DNA of 64,000 nt from Leptofilum sp965223285 (lineage in GTDB: Bacteria > Chloroflexota > Anaerolineae > Promineifilales > Promineifilaceae), in NCBI RefSeq assembly GCF_965223285.1, contig NZ_OZ244997.1:5642001-5706000 (forward strand), written 5' to 3'. Below the pieces are notes generated by a model that did no database searches, had not been told where the DNA came from, and saw only the letters and a program-made list of their open reading frames with translations. The position numbers and the translations under genes are program-made. Positions 49,301 through 54,963 of this stretch are shown one piece after another; positions within the stretch are counted from its first letter, which is position 1, and every line of letters starts with the position of its first letter.

Positions 49301-49916
49301 TTTGGCGGAATTGGATGCCGGGTTGGATGAGCCAATTGCCGTGGATGAACCTGCAGAAGCTGAAGATAGTGCGGGCGAAACTGGCGATTTGGCAGACACA
49401 GACGTGGATTCTGAACTCCCAGATTGGCTAAGCAGCAGCGACAACCGCCCGGTGGCTGGAGAAACCGATTGGCTACAAAATTTGCCGGAAGTTGATATGG
49501 ATTCCTGGCTTTCAGCCGAGGCAGAAGCTGTTGCTATTGAACCGACAGAAGATGTGCAGCTACCAGATACTGGGCCACTGCGTACCGATCCTTTGGAGGC
49601 CGAACCGTTAGCTGAAGATGAACTGTTTGACCCAGTTATTGAGCCGTCGTCTGGTGCTTACAGTGTGGATGAGGCGAAGCTGGGTGCGGCGAAGGAGGCG
49701 TTGACAGACGGCCGCATCGAAGAGGCAATGACACAGTACAAATCTCTAGTTGCCGATGGCTCGGGCATGATGGCCATCATTGCTGATCTGGAACAAGCAA
49801 CCGACGCACATCCGCAAACACCAGTTCTCTTCCAGGTTTTGGGCGATGCCTACATGCGAAACGGGCAGCTACAAAAGGCGTTGGCCGCATACCGTTCGGC
49901 GTTGAATCAGATGTAA
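43302..49916 (+). CDS. Giant acidic tetratricopeptide-repeat protein with Trp-Leu repeats
   Basis: A 2204-aa protein without signal peptide or membrane helix. Residues ~1-230 are TPR helices (EQVETLIDANRLVEAVEHCRHILHHYPRHIDTYRVMGKALLEKQEYDSASDLF...), and residues ~2125-2204 form a second TPR block ending LGDAYMRNGQLQKALAAYRSALNQM. The ~1900 residues between are Asp/Glu/Ala-rich, nearly free of Lys/Arg, and punctuated by more than 30 short DWL/xWL motifs. Seven (G/S)LT(G/E/A)(L/M/I)L motifs lie near 850-1130, and four copies of a longer PPPIKPSEDAV motif near 1690-1920. Acidic disorder with regular Trp-Leu suggests a flexible multivalent interaction platform. The GTG at 43302 has GAGGCG 5 nt upstream. 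Codon use is GAA/GAT-rich, which creates spurious Ser-rich antisense frames. Confidence 0.85.
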   Translation: MTSILLHEYVEQVETLIDANRLVEAVEHCRHILHHYPRHIDTYRVMGKALLEKQEYDSASDLFLRILGADPNDFISHVGLSIVYQEESQYDQALWHLERAFEIQPYNVAIQGELRQLYTTETESRPGVIPLTRGALARLYMQGELYQQAISELRRILAEEPERIDLQVLLAEALWRDDQRIDAEEVCLNIMEALPNCIVANAILAEIWLQTGRIPEAQKYLKRLHGLTWQTQKSLQKESIAGRAFVTEGAFQLPEKASLEFLETGTVIPDEPAQPADDWVGEVTFDDVADVADGMDDVVLEPESGMHSYDWLADIDAAEGEDSEQKTSETDWFSQESAKESLNLTTSELNADWLADLRGEETEEEESGFQPLEMGSDPGEEAETNDSDWFANEDDISDELFAELADSTELSTEDTAVDTDHDWLKDLAEIEGETSSEPREKSGIQIDATNLMDKNLMDWDQIESDPNIVKEPKTPFWLSEMAGEATEAVELNPEEALDWLTEPEEIAELGASDEPEEPVATTQETEAEQADVPMEVEDSLDWLSEIPDEEADEADEAEIADALLDAAPEAVEESLDWLDDVPSPEPETDVVDESVEDEVEESFGPTAVLDSEEQVDLPEMPNLLDTDSLGEADDWLAALTEGTIEEEIAWDESEGTQKAEEIELDATTDELAALSDADDWLKSASADLDAILEDADREEEEFPNLLIPDMEGAELDEVPDWLHTDTLDDSEEAETAMSSENDPQEKPQSDEPEVKPSETAAQDGDEDALDWLADLTADDADADVLVEPPIATEGMPSWLDDAGQKEGVEVVDEWDSESADIPDWLQEPVELSELDEAILDEAAETDEVGLTGLLSEIDISDEAVPIDDMNSLFSDWADEDGDGSLTELLSEMSSDEPAVETQAADLDFVMDAADEEPEPAESVEEPEEVGLTGLLSNLSLEDELEEPVKVDEDDFFSGLLAEADDDLGDLLGDDGDVEDIGLTAMLSGMELEEDDAETKAVSDETDDDWLTDVTEATDDDDDWLADLTEASEAETEPDASPEVEEAEAELGLTGMLANLWPDDEEAVESELPEMAVSDPTGSEPSKLNSDELGLTELLAGIDYAEDAIDSRPELPELEEPVEPSLTEILGDMDVVSEPEEPELEEAGPISAEDTTWLTQLEADTGALQEQADDFDMAEETGLDWLTLPDEPVEDLPVDAPEEPAALDEPEVVEEQDSTPEDWDDAMSWLEELAAQQEDPVAELPSVAENMLDEELDSGELLQADDIVAEEEAIGSTDWLDDLTGDVTTALDEELIDPELLAETGVMAEPPQDSDETAVSQEEETDADPLDGWDDDGEMSWLDELATDQLPETAVDEAETTQEPVDTTLSEEDGAGWLDDLVADDAEIVLEADLLDDLLGDVADEAETAVDEAETIPEPIDTTSTEEDDASWLGDLVADDAEIASEADLLDDLFDDVAEDVETAVDDPDIGWLDTVIDEAEDEAEAVVEESLDAATPEVVDDEEYRVTGVTDALKADDGLEEAEADLEEALAWLDELDEEPEVELLDEAPPTIITPPEPHELPEPVVDEASPDTVVLPPEPDELTLALDRLEQQVRDEGIDVPEAGVFPIMLSDEELNAALDWIEQGETEPEQASESLVPDEQTEAAVESLQEVEESTEDDLTRMADDPEAWLEDLLSGDADLDVDMEPPPIKPSEDAVFVTDDGVEAELEDVEIAETDLETADSLLEDVALEGMPDDPDAAVAWLDQLVSGDDALDIEMEPPPIKPSEDAVFVTDDAPAEDEPPEEAELVAAEDESETAVADEVDLEDDPEAWLEQMLSDDLAMDVEMEPPPIKPSEDAVYVTEDGPPMELPDDASEPDEIVAAPEPIAELPSDEIEEAATEIGDMEDDPEAWLEQMLSGDLAMDVEMEPPPIKPSEDAVYVTEDASPEPEAAPEPEVVAEVTEPAEDIIADVPDDPDEAMAWLEQLAARQGADLAELPTVTDASDVADEPAMPDWMAQDLAELDAGLDEPIAVDEPAEAEDSAGETGDLADTDVDSELPDWLSSSDNRPVAGETDWLQNLPEVDMDSWLSAEAEAVAIEPTEDVQLPDTGPLRTDPLEAEPLAEDELFDPVIEPSSGAYSVDEAKLGAAKEALTDGRIEEAMTQYKSLVADGSGMMAIIADLEQATDAHPQTPVLFQVLGDAYMRNGQLQKALAAYRSALNQM
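48356..49080 (+). repeat. Four-copy internal coding repeat (MEPPPIKPSEDAV unit)
   Basis: Near-identical units encoding MEPPPIKPSEDAV(F/Y)VT(D/E)D begin at about 48356, 48576, 48783 and 49023 (periods ~220, 207 and 240 bp). Each is preceded by a (D/A)WL(E/D)QLxSxDxxxD(V/I) segment. Synonymous differences between copies show that they are not brand-new duplicates. Confidence 0.85.
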
Positions 49917-49923
49917 AGTTTTG

Positions 49924-49952
49924 TTTGCGAATTTGGCTCGTTTGGGTGACAA
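49924..49952 (+). promoter_or_regulatory. Candidate ndk promoter
   Basis: TTGCGA (-35) and GACAAT (-10) are 17 bp apart, each matching four of six consensus positions. It lies just after the acidic-protein gene and before the hairpin at 49983. Confidence 0.35.
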
Positions 49953-49982
49953 TGGAGCCACAGTAGGTAAGTTACAAATCTG

Positions 49983-50020
49983 AAAAGGCAGCGACGCTTG
50001 AGCAAGCTGCCTTTTTTTGC
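49983..50020 (+). terminator. Rho-independent terminator after the acidic TPR gene
   Basis: AAAAGGCAGC (49983-49992) and GCTGCCTTTT (50006-50015) form a perfect 10-bp stem followed by a T-run. If the promoter at 49924 is real, this would instead act as an ndk leader terminator. Confidence 0.85.
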
Positions 50021-50050
50021 GTCAAAATTCAAAAAAATGGAGTAATAACG

Positions 50051-50500
50051 ATGGAACGTACATTAATTTTGGTAAAACCAGATGGCGTGCAGCGCGGTCT
50101 GATGGGTGAAATTGTTGGCCGATTTGAACGGCGTGGTCTTAAGCTAATCGGCATGAAATTTATTCAGATGGATGAGTCGTTGGCAAACCGGCACTACGCT
50201 GTTCATAAGGAACGGCCGTTTTTCAACGATCTTGTTTCTTACATCACCTCTGGCCCCGTGTTGGCGATGGTTTGGGAGGGCAACGAGGCCGTGGCTGCTG
50301 CCCGGTCTACCATTGGTGCCACCAAACCTGTAGAGGCTGCTCCTGGCAGCATTCGCGGCGACTTCGGCATGGAAATCGGCCGTAACCTCGTACATGGCTC
50401 TGACAGCCCAGAGAATGGTGTAAAAGAATCCAACCTCTTCTTTAAGCCAGAAGAATTGGTAAGCTGGAGCCGCGCTACAGAAAGCTGGATTTGCGAATAA
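50051..50500 (+). CDS. ndk: Nucleoside-diphosphate kinase
   Basis: A 149-aa enzyme that exchanges gamma-phosphates among (d)NTPs. It begins MERTLILVKPDGVQRGLMGEIVGRFERRGLKLIGMKF and carries the active-site histidine in GRNLVHGSDSPENG near residue 115, with RPFFNDLVSYITSGPVLAMVWEG in between. The family's conserved ATP-contact residues (KPD, R, TxGA-like TIGATKP, NLVHGSD) are all visible. GGAG lies 8-9 nt before the ATG. A strong terminator follows. Confidence 0.97.
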   Translation: MERTLILVKPDGVQRGLMGEIVGRFERRGLKLIGMKFIQMDESLANRHYAVHKERPFFNDLVSYITSGPVLAMVWEGNEAVAAARSTIGATKPVEAAPGSIRGDFGMEIGRNLVHGSDSPENGVKESNLFFKPEELVSWSRATESWICE

Positions 50501-50533
50501 TCAGTTGAGTGGGATTCTTCGAGTGGATCAAAA

Positions 50534-50567
50534 AAAAGCCCGACCTATGCAAAATGGTCGGGCTTTT
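50534..50567 (+). terminator. Rho-independent terminator between ndk and rsfS
   Basis: AAAAGCCCGACC (50534-50545) and GGTCGGGCTTTT (50556-50567) form a perfect 12-bp stem. The A-run on the left and T-run on the right make it bidirectional for the two convergent genes. Confidence 0.92.
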
Positions 50568-50587
50568 GGCTTTCTAGTGGAAAAGAT

Positions 50588-50935
50588 TTATTGCATTCGC
50601 ATGACAACATGCGCTTCATCCCACAAACCTTCTAGATCGTAATAGTGGCGCATGTCTGGCGAAAAAAGATGAACCAGCAAATCGCCAAAATCTACCAATA
50701 CCCAGCCAGATTCTGGTGAACCTTCTATGCTATTGGTGAGGGCCTTCGCTTTTTGCTTGGCATCTTGGGCAATGCTGTTGGCCATTGCCCGCAACTGGCG
50801 GTCATTTTCCCCATTGCAGATGAGGAAATAGTCAGCAAAAACAGCCTGTTCCCGCAAATCCAGCAATGTGATGTCGCTCCCCTTTTTGTCTAATACGGTC
50901 TCCACTAGCAAATGTGCTAATTCTAAACTTTCCAG
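50588..50935 (-). CDS. rsfS: Ribosomal silencing factor RsfS (Iojap family), probable CTG start
   Basis: A 115-aa protein that binds ribosomal protein uL14 and blocks subunit joining in starvation. It shows the family pattern SLELAHLLVETVLDKKGSDITLLDLREQAVFADYFLICNGENDRQLRAMANSI and EGSPESGWVLVDFGDLLVHLFSPDMRHYYDLEGLWDEA. Homologues start one or two residues before SLEL. At that place the only candidate is CTG at 50935, with GGAGGTG 5 nt upstream. A distal in-frame ATG (51010) would add 25 residues translated from a family A repeat and is therefore rejected. Confidence 0.88.
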   Translation of the reverse strand: MESLELAHLLVETVLDKKGSDITLLDLREQAVFADYFLICNGENDRQLRAMANSIAQDAKQKAKALTNSIEGSPESGWVLVDFGDLLVHLFSPDMRHYYDLEGLWDEAHVVMRMQ

Positions 50936-50964
50936 ATCTTCACCTCCGGTTTTTCTGGATTTTG

Positions 50965-50982
50965 GCCACAGAGAACACAGAG
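50965..50982. repeat. Family A half-element in the rsfS leader
   Basis: GCCACAGAGAACACAGAG, upstream of the rsfS ribosome site. It is open in the rsfS frame, which creates an apparent N-terminal extension. Confidence 0.7.
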
Positions 50983-51058
50983 GATGACGAAATGGTCGTG
51001 CGGTTCTCAATTGGCTCGTTTTCCCTGTCGCTTTTCAAAAAGAAATCAATTATCTGCG

Positions 51059-51088
51059 ATTGTAGCATGGAGGCGGAATGAGTGACAA
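51059..51088 (-). promoter_or_regulatory. Candidate rsfS promoter
   Basis: On the minus strand TTGTCA (51088-51083) and TACAAT (51064-51059) are 18 bp apart, each one mismatch from consensus. The leader to the CTG start would be about 115 nt and includes the family A repeat. Confidence 0.6.
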
Positions 51089-51095
51089 GATGCGG

Positions 51096-51131
51096 TTGCA
51101 ACTTCCCCATGTGCGCTCTACAATTAGAGCG
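51096..51131 (+). promoter_or_regulatory. Candidate promoter of the glycosylase gene with an overlapping inverted repeat
   Basis: TTGCAA (51096-51101) and TACAAT (51119-51124) are 17 bp apart. CGCTCTA/TAGAGCG (51114-51120, 51125-51131) with centre CAAT overlies the -10 box, so a bound repressor would block initiation. Confidence 0.5.
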
Positions 51132-51203
51132 AATGTTCTATTTGGTTTGTAGTGGCTAGCGGTGAGTTCTCATCTGCCACCAGTCACTAAAAAGGAGAGG
51201 ATC

Positions 51204-51674
51204 GTGTCTGAACCTCAGTATGAAATTCCACCCCGTGCTGTGCCAGAAAATGATGCTGGCTACTTTGAGAAGATCACCCAGGCTGTGTTTCAGGCTGGCT
51301 TTAGCTGGAAGGTCATTCGCAATAAGTGGCCTGGCTTTCAGAATGCGTTTGCCCACTTTAATGTGGACCAGGTGGCTGCATTTACCTCGGTTGATGTGGA
51401 GCGGTTGGTAGAGGATAAGACAATTGTGCGAAACGGCCGTAAAATTGAAGCTACCATCAAAAATGCCCGCATCTGCCAAGAACTGATTGCTGAACACGGT
51501 TCTTTTCACAACTATCTGCGAACCATGGATGGCCTACCGTACATCAAGCGCGAGAAGCAATTCTGCAAAAAATTCAAGTTTATGGGGCCGATGGGTGCTT
51601 ACTTTTTCTTTTGGTCAGTGGGCGAAGATGTGCCAGAGTATCATGAATGGCGTGCCCAAAACGAAAAATCTTAG
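51204..51674 (+). CDS. DNA-3-methyladenine glycosylase I-like protein
   Basis: A 156-aa base-excision enzyme of the Tag family. It has KITQAVFQAGFSWKVIRNKWPGFQNAFAHFNVDQVAAFTSVDVERLVEDKTIVRNGRKIEATIKNARI, matching the HhH-GPD-like core with the FxxGFSWxxV signature, and a C-terminal GPMGAYFFFWSVGEDVPEYHEW. It would excise 3-methyladenine or related lesions. It is shorter than E. coli Tag (187 aa) and lacks the clear N-terminal zinc Cys. The GTG at 51204 follows AAGGAGAGG by 3 nt. Confidence 0.85.
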   Translation: MSEPQYEIPPRAVPENDAGYFEKITQAVFQAGFSWKVIRNKWPGFQNAFAHFNVDQVAAFTSVDVERLVEDKTIVRNGRKIEATIKNARICQELIAEHGSFHNYLRTMDGLPYIKREKQFCKKFKFMGPMGAYFFFWSVGEDVPEYHEWRAQNEKS

Positions 51675-51676
51675 TC

Positions 51677-51734
51677 GGCCGCGGATTTCACGGGTTATTT
51701 GACCTTATCCCTGAAAATCCGCGCACACCGTGGC
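51677..51734. repeat. Family B hairpin repeat upstream of xseA
   Basis: GGCCGCGGATTTCACGGG on the left pairs with AAAATCCGCG...CCGTGGC on the right. The right end contains a GTG (51730) in the xseA frame. Confidence 0.65.
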
Positions 51735-51741
51735 AAAAAAT

Positions 51742-52977
51742 ATGGCATTTTTACGCAGCACAAACTTCTCTTCAGAATCGTGGACCGTTTCTGAACTCAA
51801 TCAATATATTCGTGAGCTTTTTGAAATTGATTACCGCCTGCAAGATTTGGAAGTCAGCGGCGAGATTTCCAACTTCTCTCGCGCCCGGTCGGGCCATCTG
51901 TATTTCACGCTCAAAGATGATAAGGCGCAGCTAAAATGCGTGATGTGGCGTTCAGCGGCAGAGCGGTTGCGGTTTCGGCCGCAGGATGGGGATGCGGTGG
52001 TGGTGAACGGCCGTATCTCTGTGTACGAGGCCAGCGGTGTCTATCAACTGTATGCCGAGCAAATGTCACCCATCGGTCAGGGGGATTTGGCTGCTGCTTT
52101 TGAAGCACTCAAAGCCAAGTTGGCTGACGAAGGGCTGTTCGACGCAGAATCTAAACAGCCGATTCCCCAATTTCCCCGCAAAATTGGCATTGTCACCTCG
52201 GCCGATGCAGCTGCCTTGCGAGACATCATCAACGTGCTGCGTCGCCGCTACCCGCTGGTTTCTGTGCTCATTGCCCCCACGTTGGTACAGGGTGCCGACG
52301 CGCCGCCCCAAATTGTGCGAGCGTTGCGCTGGTTAGACGGCCGTCACGACATCGACACGATTATTGTGGCGCGTGGTGGTGGCTCGATGGAAGATTTGTG
52401 GGCGTTTAACGACGAGGAAGTAGCAAGGGCCATTTTTGCCGCCCAGCACCCCGTCATAAGCGGGGTGGGGCATGAGGTTGATTTCACCATCGCGGACTTT
52501 GTGGCCGATTTACGCGCCCCCACGCCCTCGGCGGCGGCGGAGCTGGCGGTGCCAGATGTGAGCGAGCTACAACCGTATTTCATCTCCGTCCAGCAGCAAA
52601 TGCAAGACACAGTTTTGGAACGCATCGGCCACTATCGCTGGCAGGTGCAAATGCTCAAACGGTCGTTGAACCATTTAAGCCCGCAGGTGGGTATTGCCGG
52701 TAACCGACAGCGGCTAGACGGCTGGCAAGATCGGCTGGAGCGAGCGATGCAGCGGCGGTTGAACCAATCGAACCACCGCCTAAATTTGCTGCAAACCCGG
52801 CTAACGGCCGTTAGCCCAACGGCCACCTTGGAGCGGGGCTATGCGATTGTGCGGGATGAGAACGGCCGTATCGTGCGTACTCCCGCTGCCGTAAAAAGCG
52901 GCGACCCGCTCACTGTCCAAGTCAGTGATGGTCAGTTTGGCGTCACCGTGGATGAGAAGGATTTATCCACAGATTAA
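51742..52977 (+). CDS. xseA: Exodeoxyribonuclease VII large subunit
   Basis: A 411-aa subunit of the single-strand-specific exonuclease VII. An N-terminal OB-fold (WTVSELNQYIRELFEIDYRLQDLEVSGEISNFSRARSGHLYFTLKDDKAQLKCVMWR) is followed by the catalytic domain (FPRKIGIVTSADAAALRDIINVLRRRYPLVSVLIAPTLVQGADAPPQIVRAL, IIVARGGGSMEDLWAFNDEEVARAIFAAQHPVISGVGHEVDFTIADFVADLRAPTPSAAAEL) and a coiled-coil C-terminus. The ATG at 51742 is preferred to the GTG inside the repeat. The last residues (DLSTD) and the stop codon are encoded by a family B repeat. xseB lies about 1.6 kb downstream. Confidence 0.95.
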   Translation: MAFLRSTNFSSESWTVSELNQYIRELFEIDYRLQDLEVSGEISNFSRARSGHLYFTLKDDKAQLKCVMWRSAAERLRFRPQDGDAVVVNGRISVYEASGVYQLYAEQMSPIGQGDLAAAFEALKAKLADEGLFDAESKQPIPQFPRKIGIVTSADAAALRDIINVLRRRYPLVSVLIAPTLVQGADAPPQIVRALRWLDGRHDIDTIIVARGGGSMEDLWAFNDEEVARAIFAAQHPVISGVGHEVDFTIADFVADLRAPTPSAAAELAVPDVSELQPYFISVQQQMQDTVLERIGHYRWQVQMLKRSLNHLSPQVGIAGNRQRLDGWQDRLERAMQRRLNQSNHRLNLLQTRLTAVSPTATLERGYAIVRDENGRIVRTPAAVKSGDPLTVQVSDGQFGVTVDEKDLSTD

Positions 52978-53024
52978 CACAGATTTCCGCAGATTTTCGC
53001 AAAAAAACTGTGCTAACCTGCGGC
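52966..53024. repeat. Family B repeat overlapping the end of xseA
   Basis: CCACAGATTAACACAGATT...CGCAGATT, with the opposite arm ...CTGTGCTAACCTGCGGC ending at 53024. The TAA of xseA (52975-52977) lies within its left arm. Confidence 0.65.
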
Positions 53025-53039
53025 TCGATAGGAGCAATA

Positions 53040-54020
53040 ATGGCTAACATTCTCATCACCCAGCATATTGGCGGCGCAGGCGTGCAGATGCTGCGTGAGG
53101 CGAGGCATCATGTGACCTATCGCGACAAAACCGAGCCAATGGGTCAGGCTGAGCTGCAAACGGCCGTTCGCCATGCCGAGGGATTGGTTTGTTTGCTGAC
53201 AGATCGGGTGGATACGGCCGTTTTTGATGCTGCTCCACAATTAAAAATGATTGCCAACGTTGCCGTTGGGTACGACAACATTGATGTGAGAGCCGCCACA
53301 GCACGCGGTATTTTGGTCAGCAACACCCCAGATGTGCTTACCGAGGCGACCGCCGATCACGCCTTTGCCTTGCTGCTGGCCCTCGCCCGCCGCCTGCCAG
53401 AAGCGGATGCATACATGCGGGCGGGCAAATATGAGAAGTTTGAAATGTTTCCACCGTTGCTGGGTCTGGATGTGTATGGCAAGACGTTGGGCATTGTGGG
53501 GATGGGCCGGATTGGTGCGGCCGTGGCCCGTCGCGGCGCGTTGGGCTTTGGCATGAAGGTTTTGTATACGGCCAACAGTGTAAAAACGGCCGTTGAGCAA
53601 GAACTCGGCGCGCAAAAAGTGACTTTTCCACAACTGCTCCACCAAAGTGATTTTGTTAGCATCAACGTGCCCCTCACGCCCGAAACCTACCACCTATTCA
53701 CTCTGGACACCTTCCGCCAAATGAAGCCAACCGCTTGCCTCATCAACACCGCACGCGGCCCCATCATCAAAGAAGATGATTTGTTGGTTGCCTTGCGTCA
53801 AGGGACTATTTGGGGTGCCGCCTTGGACGTTTTTGAGGCAGAACCAGAGATGACCCCGGGGCTGGCTGATTACCATGACCGCTTATTGCTGGCTCCGCAC
53901 TTGGGCAGTGCCACTGGAGAAACGCGGCGAAAAATGGTGGAAACGGCCGTATCAAACCTCCTGGCTGGTCTGGCGGGCCAGACCCCGCCCAATGCACTCA
54001 ATGCGGAGCAGTTGGTGTGA
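53040..54020 (+). CDS. D-isomer-specific 2-hydroxyacid dehydrogenase (glyoxylate/hydroxypyruvate reductase-like)
   Basis: A 326-aa NAD(P)-dependent dehydrogenase. The nucleotide loop is KTLGIVGMGRIGAAVARRG near residue 147. The catalytic Arg is in NTARGPIIKEDDL near 236, the Glu in DVFEAEPEMTP near 265 and the His in LLLAPHLGSATGETR near 287. VAVGYDNIDVRAATARGILVSNTPDVLTEATADHAFALLLALARRLPEAD is typical of GyaR/GRHPR enzymes that reduce glyoxylate or hydroxypyruvate. AGGAG precedes the ATG by 5 nt. It overlaps the Nudix gene by 4 bp. Confidence 0.94.
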   Translation: MANILITQHIGGAGVQMLREARHHVTYRDKTEPMGQAELQTAVRHAEGLVCLLTDRVDTAVFDAAPQLKMIANVAVGYDNIDVRAATARGILVSNTPDVLTEATADHAFALLLALARRLPEADAYMRAGKYEKFEMFPPLLGLDVYGKTLGIVGMGRIGAAVARRGALGFGMKVLYTANSVKTAVEQELGAQKVTFPQLLHQSDFVSINVPLTPETYHLFTLDTFRQMKPTACLINTARGPIIKEDDLLVALRQGTIWGAALDVFEAEPEMTPGLADYHDRLLLAPHLGSATGETRRKMVETAVSNLLAGLAGQTPPNALNAEQLV

Positions 54021-54475
54021 GCCTGAAATGGCGCATTTTATACTTTCTTGCTCGCTGCTACTGGCGCATTTTCAAGCCGCTGACGCTGGGCGTGAAGCTG
54101 ATGCTCATTGAGGACGACACGATTTGGCTGGTGCAGCATAGCTATCAGCCGGGCTGGTTTTTACCGGGCGGTGGGGTAAAAAAGAGTGAGGATTTTGAAA
54201 CGGCCGTGCGCCGCGAAGCCCGTGAGGAATTGGGGGCAGAAATTGACGAAATGCAGCTATTTGGCATTTACAGTAGCACCAGCACCTCAAGAAATGATCA
54301 TGTGGTCGTTTTTGTAAGCCACAAATTTACGATAGGGCAAACCGACAAGGAAGAAATTCGCGCCGTGCAGCAATTTGCTCTGGGTCAGTTGCCACCAGAT
54401 GTGTCTCGCGGGACCCGACGGCGAATTGAGGAATTTGTGAACGGCCGTAATCAACCCGAAGTCGGTATTTGGTAA
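54017..54475 (+). CDS. Nudix hydrolase
   Basis: A 152-aa protein with a complete Nudix box, GVKKSEDFETAVRREAREELGAE (residues ~55-79), in which the REAREE glutamates bind metal. The N-terminus is hydrophobic and basic (SLKWRILYFLARCYWRIFKPLTLGVKLMLI). The substrate, a nucleoside diphosphate linked to another moiety, is unknown. It starts at GTG overlapping the dehydrogenase stop (GTGA), so it is translationally coupled. Confidence 0.92.
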   Translation: MSLKWRILYFLARCYWRIFKPLTLGVKLMLIEDDTIWLVQHSYQPGWFLPGGGVKKSEDFETAVRREAREELGAEIDEMQLFGIYSSTSTSRNDHVVVFVSHKFTIGQTDKEEIRAVQQFALGQLPPDVSRGTRRRIEEFVNGRNQPEVGIW

Positions 54476-54478
54476 CCG

Positions 54479-54539
54479 AGGACTGGCAGTCCTGACTTGA
54501 ATGCTGCCACAACTATATCTATTTAGGACTGCCAGTCCT
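54479..54539. repeat. Paired palindromic repeat between the Nudix gene and xseB
   Basis: AGGACTGGCAGTCCT (54479-54493) and AGGACTGCCAGTCCT (54525-54539) are exact reverse complements of each other, and each is itself nearly palindromic. They can fold as two small hairpins or one large one. The right copy ends shortly before the xseB ribosome site. Confidence 0.7.
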
Positions 54540-54556
54540 GATGTATGGAGAAAACC

Positions 54557-54778
54557 ATGAGCGAAGAAGCAGAGAAATTAACTTTTGAAGAAGCACTTAC
54601 CGAGCTAGAAAAAATCGTTGCTGAACTGGAATCTGGTGATCTTACTCTGGAAGCATCCCTGGATTTATTTGAAAAAGGGCAAAAGTTGGCTCAGCAATGT
54701 AACGTGCAGCTAGAAACGGCCGCTCTCCGCATCGAGCAGCTCACCAGCGATGGTGAAATCGTGGAGCTAGACCTTTAG
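54557..54778 (+). CDS. xseB: Exodeoxyribonuclease VII small subunit
   Basis: A 73-aa protein with the family signature LTFEEALTELEKIVAELESGDLTLEASLDLFEKGQKLAQQCNVQLETAALRIEQL, two helices that pack on XseA. The ATG at 54557 has GGAG 6 nt upstream; an ATG at 54545 contains that site and is less likely. It is separated from xseA by the dehydrogenase and Nudix genes, whereas the two subunits are usually adjacent or overlapping. Confidence 0.95.
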   Translation: MSEEAEKLTFEEALTELEKIVAELESGDLTLEASLDLFEKGQKLAQQCNVQLETAALRIEQLTSDGEIVELDL

Positions 54779-54963
54779 GCGCAATTGTCAGCCCCCCTAA
54801 CAATCGCTATACTCATTCCTTGCACGGGGATTGATGCTTGGCAGTGCGTATTATTCGATAGCCAACGCTAAATTGTCATTTTGAACGCAATGGAAAATCC
54901 CTCTCAACTTACTCAAATGATTGGTAGCTATTTGCATAGCCAAAAGAAATAAGGAATTCAAAT

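Noticed and set aside
54891..54953. 20-codon open frame (ATG to TAA) just before ftsY
   Set aside because: It has no Shine-Dalgarno and no recognisable sequence. Its stop merges with the ftsY ribosome site, so a leader peptide is conceivable but unsupported.
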